Positions 1-5,660 of a stretch of 7,558 nucleotides of DNA are shown here, in pieces. Under the pieces are notes generated by a model. The model worked only from the letters and a program-made list of their open reading frames with translations, was not told the DNA's origin and ran no database searches. Each line of letters begins with the position of its first letter. Position 1 is the stretch's first letter. This DNA comes from Lachnospiraceae bacterium (GTDB taxonomy: Bacteria; Bacillota; Clostridia; Lachnospirales; Lachnospiraceae), in contig JAEEKC010000371.1 of assembly GCA_016282215.1 (NCBI GenBank), forward strand, positions 1-7,558, in the 5' to 3' direction. The position numbers were made by a program, and so were the translations under genes.

Positions 1-3
1 AGG

Positions 4-1248
4 ATGACAACAAAAAGATTTCCCCTTTACAGAGATCTGATCAATCTGATCCTCTTATATATGTTAGTGATCGCCGGCTGTATGGTGATCAGCTCCGGCA
101 TGCAGATCAAAATGGCGGCCATGGAATTTTTCGGTTTTGCCGCGCTCCTTTTTGCCAGCTATCTGCTGCGCGAGCATGCCCGGAATTTCGGCATCTATAT
201 TGCCGGCCATGTCGCTATGATCGCAGGCAGCATTCTGGTGCCGCTTGTGATCACGGGCAAGATCAGGCTGGCAGTGGGCGCAGTGGTGCTGACGCTGCTC
301 GATATCCGCAACTGGTTTAATGAGGAAAAAAGCGTACCTGATATGCATCCGGCGCTGGCTGTGATCTTTGTTGTTTCGTTTCTGGTCACCGGGGGCAGAT
401 TTGAACTCGGATATTCAGGCGTTGTCTATTACATGGGCATTGCTTATGTTCTTTTGATCATGCTGCGGCAGATCATCGCCAGTTTTCATGAATTATCCAG
501 TTCCGGACAATTAACGGACGATATGCCGGTAAAGGACATTTTCCGGAATAATACGATGTTCGCATCGGCCGTGATGGCAGCGGCAGCGGCCTGCATGCTC
601 TTTATCCGTTCAGACAAACTGGTTCGCTATATCAACCGGCTGGTCTGGCTGTTTTGGAGCGGCTTATCGAACCGGATCTCCGAACTGTTCGGTGAACATC
701 CGGATGAGTCCGGGACAGCTGAGATGATGGATAATATGGCAGACCTTATGAGAATGCTGGCTGAGGATGAAGGAGAGGGCGGTGTGATCGCCACGATCAT
801 GCAGATCCTTGATGCCCTCGTGTGGGTCCTCGGACTGATCGCAATCGCAGTCCTTCTCTTTCGCCTTGTGCGTATCATTATAAGGCTCCTGCTTTCTAAC
901 CGGCAGGGCGGCGCAAAGCGCAGCAGATCTTATCGTGTTAAAAATGAGGTCCGGGAACGTATCCGGGAAGATGTGACAGATCACAGACGGGTCTCGTTCT
1001 TTAAGACACCCGCAGAAAAGGTGCGGCATATTTATAAAAAGGAACTGCTGAGATATAAAAAAGACGGAGCGAATGTCCGGGGAACGAAAACGCCCGGTGA
1101 AAACGGCAGCATCGTAACAGCTGCGAAGGGATATGATATCAGCGATGCGACGGCTGTTTATGAGAGAGTGCGCTACTGTCAGGACTTTGAAGTGACCGGC
1201 AAAGATGTGGCGCAGATCAAAGAAGCGTTCAAGACGGCGGGACGGTAG
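4..1248 (+). CDS. Polytopic membrane protein with a DUF4129-like C-terminal domain
   Basis: I see about seven or eight hydrophobic segments (roughly residues 14-32, 40-54, 62-85, 88-100, 116-129, 139-157, 185-201 and 265-290). A polar, acidic loop lies between the last two (about 203-262), and a basic, soluble C-terminal domain follows (about 298-414). That domain has the pattern of DUF4129: a 'VRHIYKKELLRYKKDG' helix near 340-355, a 'TKTPGE' turn near 361-366, and a final 'VYERVRYCQDFEVTGKDV' segment near 385-402. DUF4129 proteins often sit beside MoxR ATPase, DUF58 and transglutaminase genes; such neighbours would lie left of this window, so this context is untested. Biochemical role is unknown. 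The ATG at base 4 is only a provisional start: the frame is open to the left edge and no ribosome binding site can be seen. The gene converges on the minus-strand gene ending at 1257. Real gene: confident. Family name: moderate. Confidence 0.8.
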   Translation: MTTKRFPLYRDLINLILLYMLVIAGCMVISSGMQIKMAAMEFFGFAALLFASYLLREHARNFGIYIAGHVAMIAGSILVPLVITGKIRLAVGAVVLTLLDIRNWFNEEKSVPDMHPALAVIFVVSFLVTGGRFELGYSGVVYYMGIAYVLLIMLRQIIASFHELSSSGQLTDDMPVKDIFRNNTMFASAVMAAAAACMLFIRSDKLVRYINRLVWLFWSGLSNRISELFGEHPDESGTAEMMDNMADLMRMLAEDEGEGGVIATIMQILDALVWVLGLIAIAVLLFRLVRIIIRLLLSNRQGGAKRSRSYRVKNEVRERIREDVTDHRRVSFFKTPAEKVRHIYKKELLRYKKDGANVRGTKTPGENGSIVTAAKGYDISDATAVYERVRYCQDFEVTGKDVAQIKEAFKTAGR

Positions 1249-1256
1249 GAAGGCTT

Positions 1257-1787
1257 TTATAGACCGATCAGCGTGAACAAAACCGATCCGATCAGCAGCG
1301 ACAGGATCGCGGAAGAGGACAGTCCGATGCCAAGGACGATCCGGCTGTAGTGATCAAAGAGCATGTTCCGCTTTTTCCAGCGCAGGAAACGTACTTTGTG
1401 GACGTCGCCTTCGCGGTAAAAGTATTTTGTGATGATAAATTCAATGGGGTAGATGCAGTAGAATTTTTCTCCGTCCATATCGTACAGGCCCCAGCCTGCA
1501 TTGGAGTTTTTTAAGGGAACCAGACTGTCATAGGTCGCGGTTCCTTTTTTAAAGCAGATCATCAGGATCAGGGAAAGGGTAAAAAAGATGAGCATGAGCA
1601 CCACCGCGAGCATCATCAGCGAAAGAAGGCCGATGCCCAGATCGATGAGCTCCACGCCCATGAACATTTCAACGGCTATGAGCACAAGGGCGGCAGTACC
1701 CACTTTGACGGGATCTGCGCCCAGAAAAAAGAGAACGATCAATATGATCAGAACGATCACGAAAATGATGATGGGCAGGGTCTGCAT
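1257..1787 (-). CDS. Small four-helix membrane protein of unknown function, downstream of murG
   Basis: I do not recognise the family. The 176-residue protein has three hydrophobic segments at the N-terminal end (about 3-23, 28-45 and 52-79), a polar domain rich in Lys, Arg and aromatic residues (about 80-148), and a C-terminal hydrophobic segment (about 150-174). The basic middle part, including 'RFLRWKKR' near 133-140, suggests by the positive-inside rule that this domain is cytoplasmic. The ATG at 1785-1787 is preceded by GGAG at 1796-1799 with an 8-base spacer, inside the end of murG. Only 3 bases separate it from the murG stop, so co-transcription and translational coupling with murG are likely. 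A cell-envelope role is suggested only by this linkage. The stop codon lies 8 bases from that of the convergent gene on the plus strand. Confidence 0.82.
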   Translation of the reverse strand: MQTLPIIIFVIVLIILIVLFFLGADPVKVGTAALVLIAVEMFMGVELIDLGIGLLSLMMLAVVLMLIFFTLSLILMICFKKGTATYDSLVPLKNSNAGWGLYDMDGEKFYCIYPIEFIITKYFYREGDVHKVRFLRWKKRNMLFDHYSRIVLGIGLSSSAILSLLIGSVLFTLIGL

Positions 1788-1790
1788 CTG

Positions 1791-2858
1791 TTATTCTCCG
1801 CACTGCTCTTCGATCAGAGAGATGATGCTGTCGATAGCATTTCGCTGAGCACTTTTTTTCATGGTATCAATAAAGGATTGACGGGTAAAGTACAGTTCGT
1901 GGATCTTTTCCGTCAAAAGAAGCGGCGTGATGTCATTTTCACTCAGGACCATGGAAAAACCCTGCTGCTCAAAAGACTGTGCATTCAGGATCTGATCGCC
2001 CCTGCTGCCCGTCATAAGCGGGATCAGAAGGTTCGGTTTTTGCAGGGCTAAAAGCTCGCAGATCGCATTTGCGCCTGCACGGCTGATGACCACGTCTGCC
2101 ATGGCAAACAGATCCTTCAGATCGGATTTGACATATTCAAACTGTTTGTAACCCGGTTTTACCAAAAGGACATTGTCCATTTTGCCGGGGCCGCAGATAT
2201 GGGCGATCTGGAAATCTTTGAGCAGTTCATCCAGAGCTTCACGGACCGCTGCATTGACATTGGCTGCGCCCTGGCTGCCGCCGATGACCAAAATGGTGGG
2301 ACGCAGGCTGTCGAAACCGCAAAGTTTCAAGCCGGCTTCTTTTTTGCCCTTGCGCAGTTCCTCGCGGATCGGGGATCCGGTCAAAACCGCTTTGTCTGCC
2401 GGAAGGTCCTGCAGGGTTTCCGGGAAGTTGCAGCAGATTTTTTTGGCGACCGGAATACAGAGTTTATTGGCAAGTCCCGGTGTCATATCCGATTCGTGGA
2501 TGATACAGGGGATCTTCAGGGAAGCCGCTGCACGTACCACGGGAACGGAAACGAAACCGCCCTTGGAAAAGACAACGTCAGGCTTAATTTTCTTCAAATG
2601 TCTTCTGGCCTCTGCATAGCCCTTCATAACGCGGAAGGGATCGGAAAAATTCTTCGGATCAAAGTAACGGCGAAGTTTTCCTGTAGAGATGCCGTAGTAG
2701 GGAATGTTGAAATCCTCGATCAGTTTTTTCTCGATGCCTTCGTAGGAACCGATGTAATGGATATCGTAATCTAAGGCCTTCAACCGCGGAAGAATGGCGA
2801 TATTCGGTGTCACATGTCCGGCTGTGCCGCCGCCGGTCAATACGATTGTTTTGCTCAT
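1791..2858 (-). CDS. murG: MurG, lipid II-forming N-acetylglucosaminyltransferase
   Basis: MurG transfers GlcNAc from UDP-GlcNAc to undecaprenyl-pyrophosphoryl-MurNAc-pentapeptide (lipid I), giving lipid II at the inner face of the membrane. The 355-residue product has the normal family length and a two-Rossmann-domain GT-B layout. The N-domain starts with the 'GGGTAGH' loop at 9-15, a clostridial form of the usual GGTGGH, followed by 'SGKLRRYF'-like sequence near 59-66 ('TGKLRRYF'), 'FSKGGFVSVP' at 97-106 and 'HESDMTPGLANKL' at 121-133. The C-domain has 'GGSQGA' at 193-198 and the donor-binding stretch 'SRAGANAICELLALQKP' at 259-275, then 'SRGDQILNA' at 285-293. The start at 2858 is preferred over an upstream in-frame start at 2969, because the extra 37 residues would overlap the TSCPD gene, match no MurG sequence, and bypass a good ribosome binding site. 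It follows the TSCPD gene by 38 bases and leads into the membrane-protein gene 3 bases downstream. No dcw-cluster neighbours are visible. Confidence 0.95.
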   Translation of the reverse strand: MSKTIVLTGGGTAGHVTPNIAILPRLKALDYDIHYIGSYEGIEKKLIEDFNIPYYGISTGKLRRYFDPKNFSDPFRVMKGYAEARRHLKKIKPDVVFSKGGFVSVPVVRAAASLKIPCIIHESDMTPGLANKLCIPVAKKICCNFPETLQDLPADKAVLTGSPIREELRKGKKEAGLKLCGFDSLRPTILVIGGSQGAANVNAAVREALDELLKDFQIAHICGPGKMDNVLLVKPGYKQFEYVKSDLKDLFAMADVVISRAGANAICELLALQKPNLLIPLMTGSRGDQILNAQSFEQQGFSMVLSENDITPLLLTEKIHELYFTRQSFIDTMKKSAQRNAIDSIISLIEEQCGE

Positions 2859-2866
2859 GGAATGAA

Positions 2867-2873
2867 CCTCTTT
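2867..2873 (-). promoter_or_regulatory. Ribosome binding site that fixes the murG start
   Basis: Read on the minus strand this is AAAGAGG, followed by an 8-base spacer and the ATG at 2856-2858. It lies in the 38-base gap after the TSCPD stop codon and supports the 355-residue form of MurG over the longer 392-residue reading. Confidence 0.7.
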
Positions 2874-2896
2874 GTATTTGTCTTTTGATTTTGTTC

Positions 2897-3154
2897 TTAT
2901 GCTTCTGCTAGCGCCTGGCGGATCGCCTTGGAAAGCTGGTCCGGACAGGAGGTGCCGCGGACGCCGCACTGGATGCCGGAAATACGGGATAAAACTTCCT
3001 GTGCATCCATTCCTTCAACCAGACGGGATACGCCCTGCGTATTGCCGTTGCAGCCGCCTGTAAAAGCAACGTTGTAGATTTTGCCGTCGTCGGAAAGGTC
3101 AAAGTCGATCTGCCTTGAGCAGGTGCCCTTAGTTGCATAAGTAGTATGTTTCAT
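2897..3154 (-). CDS. Small TSCPD-domain protein (TIGR03905-like)
   Basis: This 85-residue protein consists almost wholly of one TSCPD domain, named for the 'TSCPD' motif seen here at residues 68-72. Four cysteines are present: C12 in 'GTCSR', C35 in 'GGCNGN', and C63 and C70 in 'IQCGVRGTSCPDQL'. Related domains occur at the C-terminus of some class II ribonucleotide reductases, and stand-alone versions of this length are common in Clostridia (I recall TIGR03905). The cysteine pattern suggests metal binding or redox function, but none is shown. The ATG at 3152-3154 is preferred because GAAAGG lies 9 bases upstream of it; the in-frame ATG three codons earlier directly abuts that site with no spacer. 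It is first in the probable TSCPD-murG-membrane protein operon and follows the best promoter in the window. Much longer in-frame readings upstream are low-complexity shadow of the kinase gene. Confidence 0.88.
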   Translation of the reverse strand: MKHTTYATKGTCSRQIDFDLSDDGKIYNVAFTGGCNGNTQGVSRLVEGMDAQEVLSRISGIQCGVRGTSCPDQLSKAIRQALAEA

Positions 3155-3163
3155 GGAAGTCAT

Positions 3164-3169
3164 CCTTTC
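3164..3169 (-). promoter_or_regulatory. Ribosome binding site that fixes the TSCPD gene start
   Basis: Minus-strand GAAAGG, 9 bases before the ATG at 3152-3154. It directly touches another in-frame ATG at 3161-3163, which is therefore unlikely to be used. Confidence 0.6.
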
Positions 3170-3176
3170 TGAATCT

Positions 3177-3204
3177 ATTATGATACAAGAAATTGTGTTC
3201 ACAA
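3177..3204 (-). promoter_or_regulatory. Possible second promoter for the TSCPD-murG operon
   Basis: On the minus strand TTGTGA (3199-3204) and CATAAT (3177-3182) are separated by 16 bases. This is a weaker sigma-A-like match than the promoter just upstream, and its -35 element lies inside the inverted repeats. It may be chance in an AT-rich leader. Confidence 0.3.
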
Positions 3205-3207
3205 CAC
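3193..3207 (-). promoter_or_regulatory. Overlapping inverted repeats, candidate operator
   Basis: Two perfect inverted repeats overlap here: GTGTT-cac-AACAC (plus strand 3195-3207) and TTGTG-tt-CACAA (3193-3204). They cover the predicted transcription start of the main promoter, where a repressor could block initiation. No known regulator is assigned; arms of 5 bases can also arise by chance. Confidence 0.35.
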
Positions 3208-3208
3208 T

Positions 3209-3237
3209 GTTATATACAAAATCGGCGGTTTTCGCAA
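3209..3237 (-). promoter_or_regulatory. Predicted sigma-A promoter for the TSCPD-murG operon
   Basis: On the minus strand a -35 element TTGCGA (3232-3237) and a -10 element TATAAC (3209-3214) are separated by exactly 17 bases. The transcription start would fall near 3202, giving a leader of about 48 bases before the TSCPD ATG. This is a consensus match by eye, without experimental support. Confidence 0.55.
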
Positions 3238-3260
3238 GTGTTTTCTTGCAAGATAGTAAA

Positions 3261-3310
3261 CCCCTCATCAGTCGCCTTCGGCGACAGCTTCCCCCCAGGG
3301 GGAAGCCTTT
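3261..3310. repeat. Two-hairpin intergenic repeat, REP/MITE-like
   Basis: The plus strand holds two neighbouring perfect hairpins. The first is GTCGCC-ttc-GGCGAC (3271-3285, 6-base-pair stem). The second is GCTTCCCCC-ca-GGGGGAAGC (3287-3306, 9-base-pair stem). They are preceded by 'CCCCTCATCA', and the GC-rich block stands out from its AT-rich surroundings. I recall very similar two-hairpin blocks scattered in many intergenic sites of gut Clostridia, where the spurious plus-strand translation resembles 'PLISRLRRQLPPRGKPLF'. Only one copy is in this window, so its repetitive nature rests on recall. It sits 5 bases past the histidine kinase stop codon and may affect transcript ends or stability. 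Confidence 0.55.
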
Positions 3311-3316
3311 ATTTTT
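3287..3316 (+). terminator. Terminator-like hairpin plus T-tract, plus orientation
   Basis: The 9-base-pair GC-rich stem at 3287-3306 is followed on the plus strand by CCTTTATTTTT-like sequence (3306-3316), the form of an intrinsic terminator. In that direction it would stop antisense transcription into the kinase gene. On the minus strand, the sense direction, an A-rich run comes before the stem and there is no T-tract after it, so it is a poor intrinsic terminator for the mutS2-kinase operon. Confidence 0.4.
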
Positions 3317-4898
3317 AATTGTCATTCGAGTTTTTATCAGCCGTATCTTTTGTCTCTGCAGAACTGTTTTCAGTAATTCCCTTGTTATCATCCGAATTCT
3401 TATCTGCCGTTTCCTGCATCGATGATGTCTTCTCCGCCGTTTGGGTATCTGCCGGTGCTTCCTCTGTCTCCACCACGGTTTCCATCTCATCATCATCGAC
3501 GATGGCGACGGTGAAGATAAACTCGGTTCCCACGTCCGGCGTGCTGATGACGTTGATGTTTTCGCCGTGGGCGCGGATGATCTCGCGGACGATGGCCAGT
3601 CCTAAGCCGGTGCCCTTTTTGTCCTTGCCCCTGGAGGCGTCGGATTTGTAAAAACGGTCGAAGATCAGGCTCAGGCTTTCCTTGGGAATGCCGATGCCGG
3701 TATCCTTGACGGAAACTAAGAGTTTGTTTTTCTTGACATTGGTCTCGACGGTGATGGTGCCGCCGCGGTTGGAAAATTTGATCGCATTGTCGATCAGGTT
3801 ATAGAGCACCTGCTTGAGTTTGTCCTGGTCGCCCTCCACAAACATTTCGTCACCGGTGAGGATCAGGTCTACGAGAATGTCTTTTTTCAGGCAGGTTCCT
3901 TCAAAGGTTTCGAGGGTTTCCCGGATCATGGGATTGATGTCAAAAATGCTCTTATTTAAATCGATCCCTGCGGTATTTAAGTTATTCAGCTGCAAAAGGG
4001 AATTGGTAAGCTTTGTCAGACGCTCGGTCTCGTTGAGCACGATGCGCAGGTATTTTTCATGCATTTCCGGCGGGATGGTGCCGTCGAGCATAGCCTCAAG
4101 GTAACCGCGGATGCTGGTCAGCGGTGAACGGAAATCGTGGGATACGTTGGCAACGAATTTTTTCTGCACGTCCTCGGATTTGGCGATCTCGCCTGCCATG
4201 TAACCGAGGGTTGCGGACAGGTAGCCCATTTCGTCATCGGATTCCACGGGCAGTTCGTAATGCATGTTGCCCTCGGCGTACTGCTCGGTGGCGTAGATGA
4301 TCTTTTGCAGGGGCCTGTAAACCACCTCCGTAAAGAACAGGAGGATGATGAAGGACAGCAGAAAGATCAGTACCACGGTGATATATACGATGGTCAGATA
4401 ACTGTTGACACGCTGCGAGAGAGCAGAGAGCGGCTTCATCAGTACCACATAGCCCTGGATCTTATAACCGGAGGTGATGGGAGAAAAAACGATGAGCTGC
4501 TCTTCTGAAAACTGTCCGAAAAAATCACCCGTTGTGTAGTAGGTGCCCGACATCTGCGGGGTGAAACCATTGATCACCTGGGGATTGGACAGGTCCGTCA
4601 GTTCGGAACTGGTCAGCAGCACGGTCCCGGAGGGGTTGATGATCCAGATGGACGCTGACAGATAAGAGGACAGGTTATGGAGCTGCACAAAGACAGACTC
4701 CACTGTAGACTCGCTGGTGTACAGTGAAGTTGCGTAACTTCTCGATATGGTGCCGGCCTCGGCATAAAGGGATGCAGCCTCTTCTCTTGTGACACGCTCC
4801 CGGATCAGAAGATCCGAGAAGGTGGCAACGAGCAGGAAACTGAAAAATCCGAAGATGACGTAAGCCAGCAGGAATTTTAAGTAAACGGCTCTTTTCAT
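3315..4898 (-). CDS. Sensor histidine kinase with extracytoplasmic sensor and acidic C-terminal tail
   Basis: This membrane kinase should autophosphorylate and pass phosphate to the regulator encoded just upstream. Order of parts in 527 residues: transmembrane helix about 7-30; extracytoplasmic sensor about 31-167, with a PDC/PAS-like stretch 'SIWIINPSGTVLLTS' at 83-97; second helix about 168-190; HAMP linker about 191-240; HisKA with 'NVSHDFRSPLTSI' placing the phospho-acceptor at H254; N-box with N367 and N371; G1 'DTGIGI' at 399-404; F-box 'FDRFYKSD' at 413-420; G2 'GTGLGLAIV' at 429-437. All catalytic motifs are intact. The ligand is unknown. After the ATPase domain a tail of about 60 residues, rich in Asp, Glu, Thr, Ser and Asn, carries a 22-residue-spaced duplication. 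The ATG follows the regulator stop by 14 bases; no Shine-Dalgarno sequence is visible and an in-frame TGA lies a few codons upstream, so coupling to regulator translation is likely. Confidence 0.95.
   Translation of the reverse strand: MKRAVYLKFLLAYVIFGFFSFLLVATFSDLLIRERVTREEAASLYAEAGTISRSYATSLYTSESTVESVFVQLHNLSSYLSASIWIINPSGTVLLTSSELTDLSNPQVINGFTPQMSGTYYTTGDFFGQFSEEQLIVFSPITSGYKIQGYVVLMKPLSALSQRVNSYLTIVYITVVLIFLLSFIILLFFTEVVYRPLQKIIYATEQYAEGNMHYELPVESDDEMGYLSATLGYMAGEIAKSEDVQKKFVANVSHDFRSPLTSIRGYLEAMLDGTIPPEMHEKYLRIVLNETERLTKLTNSLLQLNNLNTAGIDLNKSIFDINPMIRETLETFEGTCLKKDILVDLILTGDEMFVEGDQDKLKQVLYNLIDNAIKFSNRGGTITVETNVKKNKLLVSVKDTGIGIPKESLSLIFDRFYKSDASRGKDKKGTGLGLAIVREIIRAHGENINVISTPDVGTEFIFTVAIVDDDEMETVVETEEAPADTQTAEKTSSMQETADKNSDDNKGITENSSAETKDTADKNSNDN
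3319..3410 (-). repeat. Imperfect direct duplication coding the kinase tail
   Basis: Segments 3319-3344 and 3385-3410 match at 21 of 26 positions by my count and are offset by 66 bases, exactly 22 codons. They encode 'TADKNSDDN' (residues 497-505) and 'TADKNSNDN' (519-527). The sequence suggests an in-frame duplication that has since drifted. Confidence 0.6.
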
Positions 4899-4912
4899 GA
4901 ATATATTTGGGT

Positions 4913-5617
4913 TTAAATCAGTGTCTCAAATTTGTATCCGATGCCCCAGACGGTTGAGAGGCGCCATGCGGGGTTGTCGGAGATCTTTTCGCGCAGGCGT
5001 TTGATGTGGACGTCGACGGTGCGGGTGTCGCCGATGTATTCATAGCCCCAGATCTGGTCTAAGAGCTGCTCTCTTGTGAAAACCTGATTGGGTGAGGAAG
5101 CCAAAAAGTAAAGGAGTTCAAGTTCCTTCGGCGGCATATCCACGACGCTTCCGCGGTAGATCACGGAGTAGTTTGTCAGGTTGATCTCCAGATCCGGCAG
5201 GGAGACTTTTTTGATATTCTCAGCCTCGTCTGACTGGCCGGCTGCCGGTTTGTAGCGCCGCAGCACGGCTTTGACACGGGCTACCAGTTCTTTGGAGTCG
5301 AAGGGTTTTTCCATGTAGTCGTCAGCTCCAAGCTCCAGACCGAGGACTTTGTCAAAAACTTCGCCCTTGGCAGAAAGCATGATGATCGGTGTTGACTGGT
5401 CTTTGCGGATCTGACGGCAGACCTCATATCCGTCAATGCCCGGCAGCATCAGATCTAAAAGGATCAGATTGGGCTGGAAAGAACGGACTGCTGCGAGGGC
5501 ACTTTCACCGTCCGGTGCGATCTGCACGTCGAAGCATTCTTTTGTCAGATAGAGTGAGATCAGGTCAGCAATGTTTTCGTCATCGTCTACGATCAGAATT
5601 TTTTGTTTGGTTGCCAT
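4913..5617 (-). CDS. OmpR/PhoB-family response regulator
   Basis: This is a two-domain DNA-binding regulator of 234 residues, the usual length. The receiver domain (about 5-120) has the acidic pair D11/D12, the phospho-acceptor D55 in 'LILLDLMLPG', S82 in 'MLSAKG' and the conserved K104 in 'EKPF'. The winged-helix output domain (about 138-231) has the helix 'TRTVDVHIKRLREKI' at 198-212 and the C-terminal hairpin 'TVWGIGYKF' at 222-230. The start is well supported by AAAGGAG at 5624-5630, 6 bases before the ATG. It lies 43 bases after mutS2 without an obvious promoter or terminator between, and 14 bases before the kinase gene, so the three are likely co-transcribed. Its targets are unknown; it is related to PhoP/PhoB-like regulators, but I would not assign a specific name. 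Confidence 0.95.
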   Translation of the reverse strand: MATKQKILIVDDDENIADLISLYLTKECFDVQIAPDGESALAAVRSFQPNLILLDLMLPGIDGYEVCRQIRKDQSTPIIMLSAKGEVFDKVLGLELGADDYMEKPFDSKELVARVKAVLRRYKPAAGQSDEAENIKKVSLPDLEINLTNYSVIYRGSVVDMPPKELELLYFLASSPNQVFTREQLLDQIWGYEYIGDTRTVDVHIKRLREKISDNPAWRLSTVWGIGYKFETLI

Positions 5618-5660
5618 GGTGTTCTCCTTTTGTATGTTTCGGTTATCTGTATGCCCCTCA

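Noticed and set aside
2859..2969. A 37-residue N-terminal extension of MurG
   Set aside because: It overlaps the end of the TSCPD gene, has no MurG-like sequence, and the ATG at 2858 has its own good ribosome binding site.
3234..3249. Hairpin GCAAG-n6-CTTGC between the promoter and the repeat
   Set aside because: The stem is only 5 base pairs, overlaps the -35 element and has no T-tract; it could be chance.
3153..3425. 90-residue plus-strand reading through the intergenic region
   Set aside because: It is mostly translation of the hairpin repeat and the kinase tail antisense; no ribosome binding site or family resemblance.
3155..3496. In-frame upstream extension of the TSCPD protein to 3496
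   Set aside because: It reads through the promoter, the hairpin repeat and the antiparallel-frame shadow of the kinase gene; composition is Arg/Lys-rich low complexity.
4137..4508. 123-residue plus-strand reading inside the kinase gene
   Set aside because: It lies wholly antisense to the HAMP and HisKA coding region and resembles no known protein.
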